Positions 25,005 through 34,328 are shown, counted from the first letter of the stretch. The stretch is 64,000 nucleotides of DNA from JAFAHD01 sp963772515 (GCA_963772515.1 CAVYXC010000004.1:186001-250000), one strand, 5' to 3'. Notes: generated by a model not told the origin, from the letters alone. Numbers and translations: made by a program.

Positions 25005-26311
25005 ATGTTCGCGCGCTGGTCGTCATCGTCGTCCTGGCACTGGCCGCATTCGCGGCGTGGCCTGCCTATATCGCCCGGCAGAGCACGGCGCTCGCGGCCG
25101 CGCCCACTCCTGCGCCGGTCACACCTGACTACCTGCACCGCGACGCGATTGTGACGGTGTTCGAAGGCGACGTGCGCAAGAATCCCGACCAGCTCATCAC
25201 GCGCATGCTCGCGTCGCAGTACCTCATGCGTTTTCGCGAGACCGGGGACGTCGGCGATCTCACGCGCGCAGAGCGCATGGCGCGACGCTCGCTGCAGTAT
25301 CAGCCGCGCTACAACGTCAACGCGGACATGGCCCTGGCATCCGCGCTGCTCTCCTTGCATCGTTTCAAGGACGCGCTGGCGTACGCGCGAGACGCGCGCG
25401 CCGTCGAGCCGTGGAATAGCGGGGCGATCGCGCAGGTCGCAAGCATCGACCTGGAGCTCGGCCGGTACGACGAAGCCTGCGGCTTGCTGCGCGCGGTCAA
25501 GCCAGGGCCACAAGATGACGTCGCCGTCGACACCGCGCGGGCGCGCTACGAAGAGCTGACGGGTGACATCGGCCAAGCGCGCCGTTCGCTGCAGCGGGCG
25601 ATGGACTCGGTGGATGCCGTCGTGGATACGCCGGCTGAGGCGCGTGCCTGGTTCCATTTCCGAGACGGCGAGCTGGCGTGGGCGGCCGGCGACCTTGCCG
25701 GCGCGCAGCGCCGCTTCGGTGAGGCGCTCGCGATTTTTCCGAACTACCCGCGCGCGTACAACGGACTGGCCCGCTTGTATCTGGGCGAGAAGCGCTGGCG
25801 TGACGCGCTGGACGCGGCGACGCGCGCCTCTGATCTGATACCGTTGCCCGAAACCCTCGGCTACAAGGCCGATGCGCAGCGCGCGCTCGGAGACAGCCGC
25901 GGCGCGCAGGTGACAGAAGATACGATCGTCGCGATCGAACGCATCGGCAACGCGCAGCGCATCAACGACCGCGCGCTCGCTATCTACTATTCAGAGCATG
26001 CCATGCGGTTGGCCGATGCGATCGCCATCGCTCGGCGCGACGTGGCGCAGCGGGACGATGTGTTCGCCGAAGACACGCTGGCTTGGGCGCTTGCGCAGAA
26101 CGGGCGGTGGGATGAGGCGCAGCTGCATGCGCGCGAGGCCGTCGCGCTCGACACGCAGGATCCGCGCCTGCAGTATCACGCGGGTGTCATCGCATTGCAT
26201 AGCGGAGACATAGCGGAAGCCAAGCATCGCCTAGCCCGCGCCCTCGAGATGAACCCGCAGTTCCACCCGGTCTACGCGGACGACGCCCGCCGCCTCCTGG
26301 CTCAAATGTAG
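25001..26311 (+). CDS. Membrane-anchored TPR protein
   Basis: A 436-residue protein with one N-terminal transmembrane/signal segment (about 5-20) and an otherwise soluble helical part with tetratricopeptide repeats. Recognisable units include YNVNADMALASALLSLHRFKD, AIAQVASIDLELGRYDEACGLL and the final HAGVIALHSGDIAEAKHRLARA. It is coupled by ATGA to the nickel/cobalt permease gene, so a scaffold role for those transporters is possible but unproven. Its TAG stop shares its last base with the first copy of the 22-bp palindrome. Confidence 0.75.
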   Translation: MNVRALVVIVVLALAAFAAWPAYIARQSTALAAAPTPAPVTPDYLHRDAIVTVFEGDVRKNPDQLITRMLASQYLMRFRETGDVGDLTRAERMARRSLQYQPRYNVNADMALASALLSLHRFKDALAYARDARAVEPWNSGAIAQVASIDLELGRYDEACGLLRAVKPGPQDDVAVDTARARYEELTGDIGQARRSLQRAMDSVDAVVDTPAEARAWFHFRDGELAWAAGDLAGAQRRFGEALAIFPNYPRAYNGLARLYLGEKRWRDALDAATRASDLIPLPETLGYKADAQRALGDSRGAQVTEDTIVAIERIGNAQRINDRALAIYYSEHAMRLADAIAIARRDVAQRDDVFAEDTLAWALAQNGRWDEAQLHAREAVALDTQDPRLQYHAGVIALHSGDIAEAKHRLARALEMNPQFHPVYADDARRLLAQM

Positions 26312-26332
26312 CGGTCGAATTTATTCGACCGA
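26311..26332. repeat. 22-bp palindrome family, copy 1
   Basis: Left arm GCGGTCGAAT, centre TT, right arm ATTCGACCGA (one mismatch at the outermost pair). It begins at the last base of the TPR gene's stop codon, in the 45-base gap between convergent genes. Confidence 0.9.
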
Positions 26333-26346
26333 GCTCGGGCTATGGA

Positions 26347-26368
26347 GCGGTCGAATTTATTCGACCGC
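26347..26368. repeat. 22-bp palindrome family, copy 2
   Basis: Perfect arms GCGGTCGAAT and ATTCGACCGC around TT, preceded by ATGGA. It lies only 14 bases after copy 1 and supplies the last codons and the TAA stop of the MFS transporter on the minus strand. Confidence 0.92.
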
Positions 26369-27565
26369 GGCGGCCGAGCCGGGCGCGACGCCGCTGCGCG
26401 ACGCGTCGCTTTCACGCTGTTCCTTGCGCTGCAGGCGCAGCCCGAGCACCAACGCGACCGCTGCCCAGAAAGCGGATGGCGCTCCTGCCCAGGCGGGTCC
26501 GAACGCCCCGAGCACGCCGGTGGAGACAGGCGGCATGAGCACGCCCGAAAGATTGTCGAGCGCCGAGCTCACGCCCAAGATCGTGCCGCGCTGATTTTCG
26601 GGGGTGCGATCGGTCAGCAGTGCGGTCAAACTCGGGCGCGTGATCGACATGCCGAAGGCGAAGAGCAGCATCGTCGGCAGCAGGGTCGGCACGTTGTGGA
26701 TGAACGGCACGAGCAAGAAGCCTACGAGGAGCGCCAGGATACCGATGTTGGCGGTCCGGCGCGCACCAAAGCGCGCATTTGTGCCTCCCACCGCAGTGAG
26801 TTGCAAGACGACGCTGATCAGTCCGAAGCCGGCGAAGAAATAGCTGCTGTCCGACCCCGAAAAACCGAGCGCTTCTTTGAGCAGCAACGTGAAAACGCCG
26901 AACCACGCATACAGCGCCAGCGAGAAGGCCCAGATCTGCACTAAGATCGGCGCCAGCACGCGATCGGTGAGCGAGATCCAGATGTCGCGGAAGGTGGCGA
27001 CGTGCTCGCGTTCGGTGCTGCTCGTCGATTCGGGCAGCATGAAGATGGTCAGCAACAACGTGAGCAGTTGGATCGCGGCGGCCGTCAGGAACGGCGCCGA
27101 AAAGCCGTAGCGCCCCAGCAAGAAACCGCCGAGCGCGGGCCCGAACACGATGCCGGCGGAAAACGCGGCTCCGACGTAGCCGAACGCACGCGCCCGGTCC
27201 TTGGGCTCGACCAGATCCGCGACGTACGCTTGGGTGACGCTGATGTTGCCGCCCGAGATGCCTTCGACGATGCGCGCGATGAACACCAGTCCGAGCGTGT
27301 TCGCGAAAGCCAGCATCGTCCAACCGATCGTCGCGCCGATCTGGCTGATGATGAGCACCTTCTTGCGCCCGATGCGGTCGCTGACGTTGCCCCAGACGGG
27401 TCCGGCGACGAACTGGCACGCGGCGAAAGTCGAGAACAGCAGCCCGACGGTCAGATCCGAGGCGCCGAAATGCTTGACGAAATAGGGCAAGATCGGGAGC
27501 AGGATCGAGAAACCGAGGATGTCGACGAATGTGATGCCGAGGATCGGAAGGAGGCGGCTGACCAT
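26357..27565 (-). CDS. MFS transporter, drug-efflux (TCR/Tet-like) type
   Basis: A 402-residue protein with twelve hydrophobic segments. The motif A loop after helix 2 reads GNVSDRIGRKKVLI, and the helix 4 region IARIVEGISGGNISVTQAYVADL plus GPALGGFLLGRYG is typical of 12-TM drug:proton antiporters (DHA1) such as TetA. Substrate unknown. The last residues (A-V-E, stop) are encoded by palindrome copy 2, so the element appears to have replaced or extended the native C-terminus. It is divergent from the GH125 gene with about 75 bases between. Confidence 0.88.
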   Translation of the reverse strand: MVSRLLPILGITFVDILGFSILLPILPYFVKHFGASDLTVGLLFSTFAACQFVAGPVWGNVSDRIGRKKVLIISQIGATIGWTMLAFANTLGLVFIARIVEGISGGNISVTQAYVADLVEPKDRARAFGYVGAAFSAGIVFGPALGGFLLGRYGFSAPFLTAAAIQLLTLLLTIFMLPESTSSTEREHVATFRDIWISLTDRVLAPILVQIWAFSLALYAWFGVFTLLLKEALGFSGSDSSYFFAGFGLISVVLQLTAVGGTNARFGARRTANIGILALLVGFLLVPFIHNVPTLLPTMLLFAFGMSITRPSLTALLTDRTPENQRGTILGVSSALDNLSGVLMPPVSTGVLGAFGPAWAGAPSAFWAAVALVLGLRLQRKEQRESDASRSGVAPGSAAAVE

Positions 27566-27640
27566 CGCGCATGCCTTCGAGTCGACGGCGGGGATTGACC
27601 TCCGGCGGAATCGCGATGAGCGAGTGCGAACGAGCGGGAC

Positions 27641-29050
27641 GTGACGTTGTTACACCGCCGGGCGTATGCGCTTGCGATCTCGCTCGCGGTGCTTGCAACG
27701 CCGATGCGCTCCCTCGCGGCGAACGGCCCCACGCTCCAATTCATCGTAATCCCGTCGTCCGCGATCAACCCCGACACGCTGGAGATTCCGACCTCACAAC
27801 TCTTCCAAACGTTGAGCGGCGACTTCTTCTCAGAAGACGACGGCACCGAGTATGTCCAGACCGGCGACATCCCGGCCATGTGGCTGCGCGATTCATCCGC
27901 CCAGACCAAACCGTACGTCCGTTTCGTCGCCCAGTACCCGCGCGCCGCAACGGTGGTGCGCGCGGTCATCGAACGCAACGCCAAGAACGTGCTCACCGAC
28001 CCGTATGCCAACGCGTTCACCGCCGGCTATAAGGTGTGGGAGGAGAAGTGGGAGGTCGACTCGCTCGCCTATCCGATCACGCTCGCATACATGTATTGGC
28101 GGCGCACCGGCGATCGCGCGCTGTTCACGCCGCGCCTGCATTGGGCGTGGCAGCACACCGTCAGCACGCTTGCGTGCGAGCAGCACCACGCCACCTGCTC
28201 GCATTACCGGTCGCGCTTCTTGATGAGCGGTCGAGGATCGGACTTCGCTTACACGGGCATGATCTGGTCCGCATTCCGGCCGTCGGACGATCCCGTCAGA
28301 TATTCCTATAACGTGCCGCAGAACATGTTCTGCGTCGTAGCGCTGCGCGAGTTGACGGACATGGCGCTCTCGGGCTACGGCGATGCGAAGCTGGCGACGC
28401 AGGCGTCGAGGCTCGCAGACGAGGTCGATAACGGCATCCAACGCTACGGCACGGTCTACGACATGGATTTCGGCTGGGTCTACGCGTATGAGGTGGACGG
28501 GCTTGGCGATCGGCTTCTTATGGATGACGCCAACGTGCCAAATCTGATCGGTGCGACGTATTACGGCTACGCGTCGCCCGGCAGCCCGATCTACGCCAAC
28601 ACGCGTCGCCTCGCTCTTTCCAGCGCGAATCCGTACTATTATACGGGCAAATATGCGTCTGGACTGGGCAGCCCCCACACGCCGACGGGCTGGATCTGGC
28701 CTTTGGGCTTGATCGCGCGCGGACTGACCAGCGATTCCGCGGCGGAAACGATGTCGTCAATCCGCGTGGTGACGGCGACCACGCGGGGTGAGGCCCTGTT
28801 CCATGAGAGCTTTGATCCGGACGACCCAGACCGGTTCACGCGCAGGTCGTTCGGCTGGGCCGAAGCGGCGTTCGCCGAGCTGACGTTCCGCAGCGCCGCG
28901 GGCTTCGATCCCGACCCGCTGCCGCCGCCGATCGCCGAACTCGGTTATGAGAACGACATCCAGCGCACCCCGCTGGTCGTCGCGCCGCCGCAGCTGTGGC
29001 TGAACCAGGACACGTGCTTCGATGCGTTCGGACGCCTACTCCAAGAATGA
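27641..29050 (+). CDS. Exported GH125 alpha-mannosidase (metal-independent)
   Basis: A 469-residue protein with an N-terminal signal peptide (hydrophobic about 9-22, cleavage near SLA-AN), starting at GTG 27641. It matches glycoside hydrolase family 125 exo-alpha-1,6-mannosidases: GDIPAMWLRDSSAQTKPYV with the catalytic-site Arg-Asp, KVWEEKWEVDSLAYPI, RGSDFAYTGMIWSAFRPSDD, and YNVPQNMFCVVAL. Family members release mannose from alpha-1,6-linked mannans or N-glycan-like substrates. Export suggests action on external or periplasmic glycans. Terminal region HTPTGWIWPLGLI is also conserved. No other glycan-degradation genes are adjacent, but two sulfatases lie in the window. Confidence 0.85.
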   Translation: MTLLHRRAYALAISLAVLATPMRSLAANGPTLQFIVIPSSAINPDTLEIPTSQLFQTLSGDFFSEDDGTEYVQTGDIPAMWLRDSSAQTKPYVRFVAQYPRAATVVRAVIERNAKNVLTDPYANAFTAGYKVWEEKWEVDSLAYPITLAYMYWRRTGDRALFTPRLHWAWQHTVSTLACEQHHATCSHYRSRFLMSGRGSDFAYTGMIWSAFRPSDDPVRYSYNVPQNMFCVVALRELTDMALSGYGDAKLATQASRLADEVDNGIQRYGTVYDMDFGWVYAYEVDGLGDRLLMDDANVPNLIGATYYGYASPGSPIYANTRRLALSSANPYYYTGKYASGLGSPHTPTGWIWPLGLIARGLTSDSAAETMSSIRVVTATTRGEALFHESFDPDDPDRFTRRSFGWAEAAFAELTFRSAAGFDPDPLPPPIAELGYENDIQRTPLVVAPPQLWLNQDTCFDAFGRLLQE

Positions 29051-29055
29051 ATGGA

Positions 29056-29077
29056 GCGGTCGAATGTATTCGACCGC
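29056..29077. repeat. 22-bp palindrome family, copy 3
   Basis: Perfect arms GCGGTCGAAT and ATTCGACCGC around GT, preceded by ATGGA. It fills the gap between the convergent GH125 and kbl genes and its last base is the first base of the kbl stop codon complement. Confidence 0.92.
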
Positions 29078-30270
29078 TACTTGGTCACGCTCAACTCGCG
29101 TCCGACGCGCCCGAATGCCGCCAGCGCGCGATCGAGATGTTCCCGCTCGAGTGCGGCGCTCATCTGCACCCGGATACGCGCGGTTCCCTCGGGCACGACC
29201 GGGAAGCCGAATCCCGTGACAAAGATACCCTCTTTGAGCAGCTGATCGCTCATCTTGATCGCGAACGCCGTCTCGCCGACGATGATCGGGATGATCGCGC
29301 TATCGCCCTCGAGCGGCTTGTAGCCCAGGCGCGCCAGGCCGGCGCGGAAATAGCTGATGTTATCGCGCAGCTTGCCGATGAGGTCGGGATGGGCGTCGAG
29401 CTCCTCGATCGCCGCAAGCGCACTGCACGCGACCGTCGCCGGCAACGCGTTGGAGAACAGCTGCGGCCGGGATTTTTGTATCAGCGTTTCGACCAACTCA
29501 TTCGATCCGGCGACGAAGCCGCCCGCGGCGCCGCCGAGCGCCTTGCCCAGCGTGCCGGTGATGATGTCGATCTGACCGGTCAATCCGAAGTGTTCGATCG
29601 TGCCGCGGCCGGTCCGGCCCATGACGCCGGTGCCGTGGCTGTCGTCCACGATCGTCACCGCGTTGTAGCGCTTGGCGAGCGCGACGATCTCGGGCAGCTT
29701 GGCGAGATCGCCCTCCATCGAGAAGACGCCGTCGCTGATGATGAACTTGATCACATCGGGCGGCAGATTCGCGAGCTTAGCTTCCAGATCGGCCATGTCG
29801 GCGTGTTTGTAGCGCAGCCGCTGTGCTTGCGTCGCCATGCGGCAACCGTCGATGATGGATGCGTGGTTGAGCTCGTCCGACACGATCGCCGTCCCCTCGA
29901 CCGCGATCGTCGGGATCAAGCCGGTGTTGGCCGCCCAGCACGAGACGTACGTGAGCGAATTCTCAGTCCCAAAGAAACGCGCGATGCGCTCCTCGAGGCG
30001 TTTATGGATGTCCAAGGTGCCGCAGATGAAGCGCACGCTCGCGGTGCCGGCGCCGTAGTGGCGCAGCCCTTCGATGCCGGCTTCGACGACGCGCGGGTTG
30101 TCGGCCAAGCCCAGATAGTTGTTGCTCGACAGCACGATCGCGTCGCCGGCCTCGGCCATGTGCACGGTCGCGCCCATCGGCGTCGTGATGTGGCGCAGAT
30201 GCTTGAACGTGCCCGCTTCACGCAAGACGTCAAGATCGGTCTTGAGCTTGCGGTTGAAGACCTGATTCAC
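29077..30270 (-). CDS. kbl: Glycine C-acetyltransferase (2-amino-3-ketobutyrate CoA ligase)
   Basis: A 397-residue PLP enzyme of the alpha-oxoamine synthase family, of usual length. The PLP lysine is K243 in ITGTLGKALGG; DDSHGTGVMG supplies the aspartate and histidine that hold PLP, and SSNNYLGLA and DELNHASIIDG are conserved. It cleaves 2-amino-3-oxobutyrate with CoA to glycine and acetyl-CoA. The start GTG 30270 overlaps the stop of tdh by 3 bases, and tdh makes its substrate, which argues strongly for Kbl over other family members (such as serine palmitoyltransferase or AONS). Confidence 0.92.
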   Translation of the reverse strand: MNQVFNRKLKTDLDVLREAGTFKHLRHITTPMGATVHMAEAGDAIVLSSNNYLGLADNPRVVEAGIEGLRHYGAGTASVRFICGTLDIHKRLEERIARFFGTENSLTYVSCWAANTGLIPTIAVEGTAIVSDELNHASIIDGCRMATQAQRLRYKHADMADLEAKLANLPPDVIKFIISDGVFSMEGDLAKLPEIVALAKRYNAVTIVDDSHGTGVMGRTGRGTIEHFGLTGQIDIITGTLGKALGGAAGGFVAGSNELVETLIQKSRPQLFSNALPATVACSALAAIEELDAHPDLIGKLRDNISYFRAGLARLGYKPLEGDSAIIPIIVGETAFAIKMSDQLLKEGIFVTGFGFPVVPEGTARIRVQMSAALEREHLDRALAAFGRVGRELSVTK

Positions 30271-31373
30271 TGCGACTCGTCCCCGACCAAGTCCATGACG
30301 ATCTTGACCGCGCTGCCCGCCTTGAGCATCGCGAAGCATTCCTCGAAGCGCTCGAGCGGCAGCACGTTTGTGATGATCGGTGCCAGATCGATCCGCTTGC
30401 TCTTGACCAGCGCCTGCATCTGATACCACGTCTCGAACATCTTGCGCCCGAAAATGCCGAACACGGTCAAGCCTTTGAAGATGATGTGCTCGGCCAGCTT
30501 GATGTTCACCGTGTCCGACGGCAGGCCAAGCAACGCCGCCCGGCCGCCGTTGCGCACCATGCTCAAGCCCAGATCGAGCGCCGCGCCATTGCCGCTCATC
30601 TCCAGCAGCACATCGGCGCCGTCGCCGTTGGTCAACGCCAGCACGTGTTCACGCACGCCCGGCGTGCGCGAGTCGAACACCTCATCCGCGCCTAGGCTAT
30701 GGGCCAGCTCCAGCTTCCTCGGATTGACGTCGATCGCGATCACCTTGGCCGCGCCGGCCGCGCGCGCAACCGGGATCGCCATCAGTCCGATCGAGCCGAC
30801 GCCCGTGATCACGACGCTCTTGGTGCTCACATCCGCCGTCATGACGGTATGCACCGCATTGCCGAGCGGATCGAAGACCGCCGCCCAATCATCGGGCACC
30901 GACGGATCCAGACGCCACACGTTTCCTTCGGGCATCGCGATGTAATCGGCGAAGCAGCCGTCGCGATCGACCCCGATGACCTGCACGCGCTCGCACAGAT
31001 TCGCTTGACCGGTGCGGCACAGCAGACATGTGCCGTCCACGACGTGACCCTCGGCCGACACGCGTTCGCCGACACTGACGCCGCGCACCGCGCTGCCGAC
31101 TGCCGCGACGACACCCATGAACTCATGTCCGACGATAAGCGGCGGCACGATGCGGCTCTGCGCCCACTTATCCCACTCCCAGATGTGGCCATCGGTGCCG
31201 CAGATGCCGGCTTTGCGCACGCGGATCAGCACGTCGGTCGGGCCGAACGCGGGCACAGGCACCTCGCGCAGCGACATACCGGGGCCGGCCTGCTCTTTGA
31301 CGAGCGCGCGCATCGTCTTGGGGAGCGCGCCGACTTGCGGCGTTGCCGGAGCGGACGCCGTGCGCATCTTCAT
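30267..31373 (-). CDS. tdh: L-threonine 3-dehydrogenase
   Basis: A 368-residue zinc-dependent medium-chain dehydrogenase. Motifs: GICGTDGHIWEWDKW with the catalytic Cys58, VGHEFMG, the Rossmann motif VGSIGLMAIPVA, and DVNPRKLELA for NAD selectivity. It oxidises threonine to 2-amino-3-oxobutyrate, which Kbl (next gene) cleaves. In the structural zinc loop the usual four cysteines are reduced to three (C116, C119, C127); the first position is D113 in HVVDGTC. ATG 31373 is chosen because the product then has only a short N-terminal extension; a further in-frame start at 31436 would add 21 residues with no ribosome-binding site. Confidence 0.9.
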   Translation of the reverse strand: MKMRTASAPATPQVGALPKTMRALVKEQAGPGMSLREVPVPAFGPTDVLIRVRKAGICGTDGHIWEWDKWAQSRIVPPLIVGHEFMGVVAAVGSAVRGVSVGERVSAEGHVVDGTCLLCRTGQANLCERVQVIGVDRDGCFADYIAMPEGNVWRLDPSVPDDWAAVFDPLGNAVHTVMTADVSTKSVVITGVGSIGLMAIPVARAAGAAKVIAIDVNPRKLELAHSLGADEVFDSRTPGVREHVLALTNGDGADVLLEMSGNGAALDLGLSMVRNGGRAALLGLPSDTVNIKLAEHIIFKGLTVFGIFGRKMFETWYQMQALVKSKRIDLAPIITNVLPLERFEECFAMLKAGSAVKIVMDLVGDESQ

Positions 31374-31429
31374 CAACGCGCTATTCTGATGGGCAGGCGT
31401 GCGCGCCTTCGGCCGATAACGCAGCCTCG

Positions 31430-31645
31430 ATGTCACGCTCCAAGAAACGCAAGAAGCCGGCCAAGAAAAAAAGCGTGCGCAAGCGCGTCGCAGAGATCAA
31501 GGAGAAGCTCAAGACCCAGCGCCTGCGCGTGGCGCGGCCGACGTTGCCCGTCAACAGCCAGGCGCGCATCAGCGAGACGCTGGCGGAGCGCAAGCAAAAG
31601 CTCGAGCGCAAGCGCGCGCAGCGCAAGGACTGGGAGAACATCTAA
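31430..31645 (+). CDS. Small, very basic protein of unknown function
   Basis: A 71-residue protein with nearly half Lys/Arg. It begins SRSKKRKKPAKKKSVRKRV, continues with an amphipathic helix, and ends RAQRKDWENI. Such lysine tracts suggest nucleic-acid or ribosome binding, but I recognise no family. ATG 31430 starts about 60 bases from the divergent tdh start. It precedes the helicase gene by 60 bases on the same strand and may share its transcript. Confidence 0.5.
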   Translation: MSRSKKRKKPAKKKSVRKRVAEIKEKLKTQRLRVARPTLPVNSQARISETLAERKQKLERKRAQRKDWENI

Positions 31646-31705
31646 CTCCCCACGCCTCGCCACCAAGGGGAGCGGCCGCATCTCCCGAAGCGAACGCTTG
31701 TTCGC

Positions 31706-33615
31706 ATGCTGACCATCGAAGATGTGCTCGGCCCGCAAGGCCTTGTCGCCAAATCATTATCCGGCTACGAATGGCGGCCGGCGCAGATCGGCATGGCCAA
31801 GCTCGTGAACCGAGGTCTCCTCGAGCACGTCCACGTGATGGTCGAAGCGGGCACGGGCACGGGCAAATCGCTCGGCTATCTGGTGCCCGCGCTCCTCTCG
31901 GGCCAGCGCGTCGTGATCAGCACGGCGACGCTCGCCCTTCAAGAGCAGCTGCTCACGAAAGATATCCCGCTGATCCTCGACGCGCTCGACAGCCAAGCGC
32001 GCGTCGTCGTGCTCAAAGGACGGCACAACTACCTGTGCCGCGACAAGCTCGAGACGCTGCGCAAACGCCTCGTGCTCGCGCACAGCGATCACGAGCGCAA
32101 ACTTTTCCGCTGGGCCGGCCGCACCGATACGGGCGACCGCGCCGAACTTGACTTCATCCCGCCGGATGCGTTGTGGCGCGAAGTCGACACCGACGCGGAT
32201 GACTGCATCATGGAAGCGTGCTCGTTCTTCGGGCCCGAACGCTGCCACCACATGCGCGCCCGCGAAGCCGCGCGCCACGCCGACATCGTCGTCGTCAATC
32301 ATGCGCTGTTCTTCATCGACCTGGCCAGCGGCGGGGGGCTGATCCCGCCCTACGACTACGCCGTGCTCGACGAAGCGCACCAGATCGAGGAGTGGGCCAC
32401 CGCGGCGTTCTCCTCGTCGCTCTCGCGCGCTATCGTCGGGCGCCTGCTCGGCAAGATCGATCGTGCGTATATCTTCAAGGATTCGTTGCGCGCCGAGCTG
32501 TCCGACGCGGCGGACGAATTCGGCGCTGCGCTCGCCGACGGACCGCCCGGACGCTATCCGCTCGAGAAGAACGGCCGCGCGATCGAGCTGATGGACCCGC
32601 TCCAGCGCGCACTGTATCGCGTCGAGAACTGGATCGCCGACAACTGGTCGCGCGCTGCGCGCTTCCAGCAGCTCGGCGAGGCGGCGCTCGAGCGCCGGCG
32701 CGACCTGCTCGCAAGCTCGGTCGCCGCGACGGCGCAGACAATCGAGCGGCTGCGCCTCAATCTCGACGGCTACATCTGTTGGGTCGAGCGCGAGAGCGAG
32801 CGCCGCGATTCATACGCGGCGATCTGCGCGCCCGTCACCATCGCGCCGACGCTGCGCGAACGATTGTACGACAACACGCGCTGCGTCGTCATGACGTCGG
32901 CGACCATCGCTACCGGCGGCTCATTCGACTACCTTCGCCGTCAGGTCGGGCTTGAGAACACGCCGGTTGACGAGCTCGTGCTGGAGTCACCGTTCGACTT
33001 CGAACGCCAAGCAATGCTGTATCTGCCGCCCGAACGGCTCAATCCGAAGGATCCGCGCTTCGCGCGTCGCGCGGTCGAGATCATCGACGGCGTGCTGACC
33101 GCGACGCAGGGACGCGCATTCGTGCTGTTCACATCATACGCGGTGATGCGCGAAGTGGCGGCCGCGCTTACGCCAAGCCTGCCGTTTCCCTATCGCGTGC
33201 AAGGCGAGTCGCCCAAGTCCCAGATCCTCGACTGGTTCCGCAACGAGGAGCACCCGGTGCTGTTCGCGACCGCATCATTTTGGGAAGGCGTCGACGTGAT
33301 CGGCAAAGCGCTGTCGTGCGTCATCATCGACCGCATCCCGTTCCCGCCGCCCGACGATCCGATAATCGCCGCACGTTCGCAGATGCTGGAAGCCCACGGC
33401 GTCGGGCGCGTTTCGAAGCGCTCATGGTTCCGGCAGCGATCACGCGGCTCAAGCAAGGGCTCGGCCGGCTCATCCGCAGCCGCTCGGACAAAGGTCTGAT
33501 GTGCGTGCTCGACGGCAGGCTCGAGACGATGGCGTACGGCCGGCGTATCTTGTCATCTCTTCCGCCGGCGCAGCGCGTACATTCGCTCGAAGACGTCGCG
33601 GCTTTTCTGCACTGA
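31706..33615 (+). CDS. dinG: DinG/XPD-family DNA helicase, frameshifted near the 3' end
   Basis: An XPD-like superfamily 2 helicase. Walker A EAGTGTGKS (47-55), iron-sulfur cysteines C111, C167, C172 and C180, and the DEAH box at 222-225 are all present; later motifs include VMTSATIATGG, FEGVDV-like FWEGVDVIG, and PFPPPDDPI. The first frame continues to a stop at 33499 with unrelated residues, while the expected motif VI (LKQGLGRLIRS) and the C-terminus are in another frame from about 33415 to 33615. A single missing base near 33400-33415 explains this. If real, the protein loses motif VI and is inactive; a sequence error is at least as likely. Role by family: ATP-driven 5'-3' unwinding in DNA repair. 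Confidence 0.82.
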
Positions 33616-33695
33616 AGACACAGGACTTCTAAGCGAGCGGCGACAAGACCAAACGTCACAGCGATTCTGTTTCCACTTCGATTAGGAGATCTTGC

Positions 33696-34268
33696 ATGCA
33701 TATCTCGCGAGTCTTAGCGTTCTCATTCGTCACGGCGTCATTGCTCTGTTTGGCCGCGGTTCCAGGAGCTGCGGCGCCGGCAACTGCACCCTCCGCCATG
33801 CCCGCTGCGGCGCCAGCCGCGCCGCCGGCGTCATCGCTCATCCGCGTCAGCGCCTGCAGCGCTGCGCTAAACGTGTCGCAGAGCGGCGGCGGCTACGTCG
33901 GCTACGCCCCCGGTTTCTACGGGGGAGGGCGTTGGGGAGACCCCTGGGGCGCGAGCTATTATCAACCCGCCTACACCAGCACCAACCCGCAGATGGCGGT
34001 CGACTGGATGAACATCTCCCCGAAGGTGATGAAGGAAGTCGAGTTCGGGCTCGTCGCAAACGGTATCCTCAAGGCGGAGGCCAGAGATGTTGGAACGTTC
34101 TCGCCCAACGCCGAGATCAAGCACAAGTACGGCATTCCCTCGAGCACGTTCCCGCTCGGCACCGGATTGCCGCGGTGCGTACCGCTGCACATCCAGTTTG
34201 CGGACGGCACGAAGTGGAGAAATCCGCAACTGCCGCCGAAGAACACCCACATCTACATGAATCCGTAG
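33696..34268 (+). CDS. Secreted protein of unknown function
   Basis: A 190-residue protein with a signal peptide (about 5-26, cleaved near GAA-AP) and an Ala/Pro linker (27-48). A Gly/Tyr/Trp-rich stretch (GGGYVGYAPGFYGGGRWGDPWG) follows, then a globular part with WMNISPKVMKEVEFGLVANG and a final beta strand PLHIQFADGTKWRNP. ATG 33696 is preceded by AGGAGA at good spacing. I do not recognise the family. Two cysteines (in SACSAAL and LPRCVPL) could form a disulfide outside the cytoplasm. It is probably monocistronic, ending in a hairpin. Confidence 0.7.
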   Translation: MHISRVLAFSFVTASLLCLAAVPGAAAPATAPSAMPAAAPAAPPASSLIRVSACSAALNVSQSGGGYVGYAPGFYGGGRWGDPWGASYYQPAYTSTNPQMAVDWMNISPKVMKEVEFGLVANGILKAEARDVGTFSPNAEIKHKYGIPSSTFPLGTGLPRCVPLHIQFADGTKWRNPQLPPKNTHIYMNP

Positions 34269-34306
34269 TCGTTCGCGCGGCGACGGCGTGACCAAGCGAA
34301 TCGCAG

Positions 34307-34328
34307 GGCGAGTGGGTACCCACTCGCC
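34307..34328. terminator. Hairpin after the secreted-protein gene
   Basis: GGCGAGTGGG and CCCACTCGCC are 9-10-bp arms around TA (perfect palindrome), 38 bases after the stop, followed by a T-containing stretch (TTGAGTTT). The rest of 34269-34461 shows nothing else. Confidence 0.55.

Noticed and set aside
26311..26368. Palindromes as ordinary Rho-independent terminators
   Set aside because: No T-tract follows any copy, one copy is inside a coding gene, and one overlaps a start codon.
28996..30423. A 475-codon open frame antisense to kbl
   Set aside because: Composition is that of a shadow frame; kbl has a complete set of PLP motifs.
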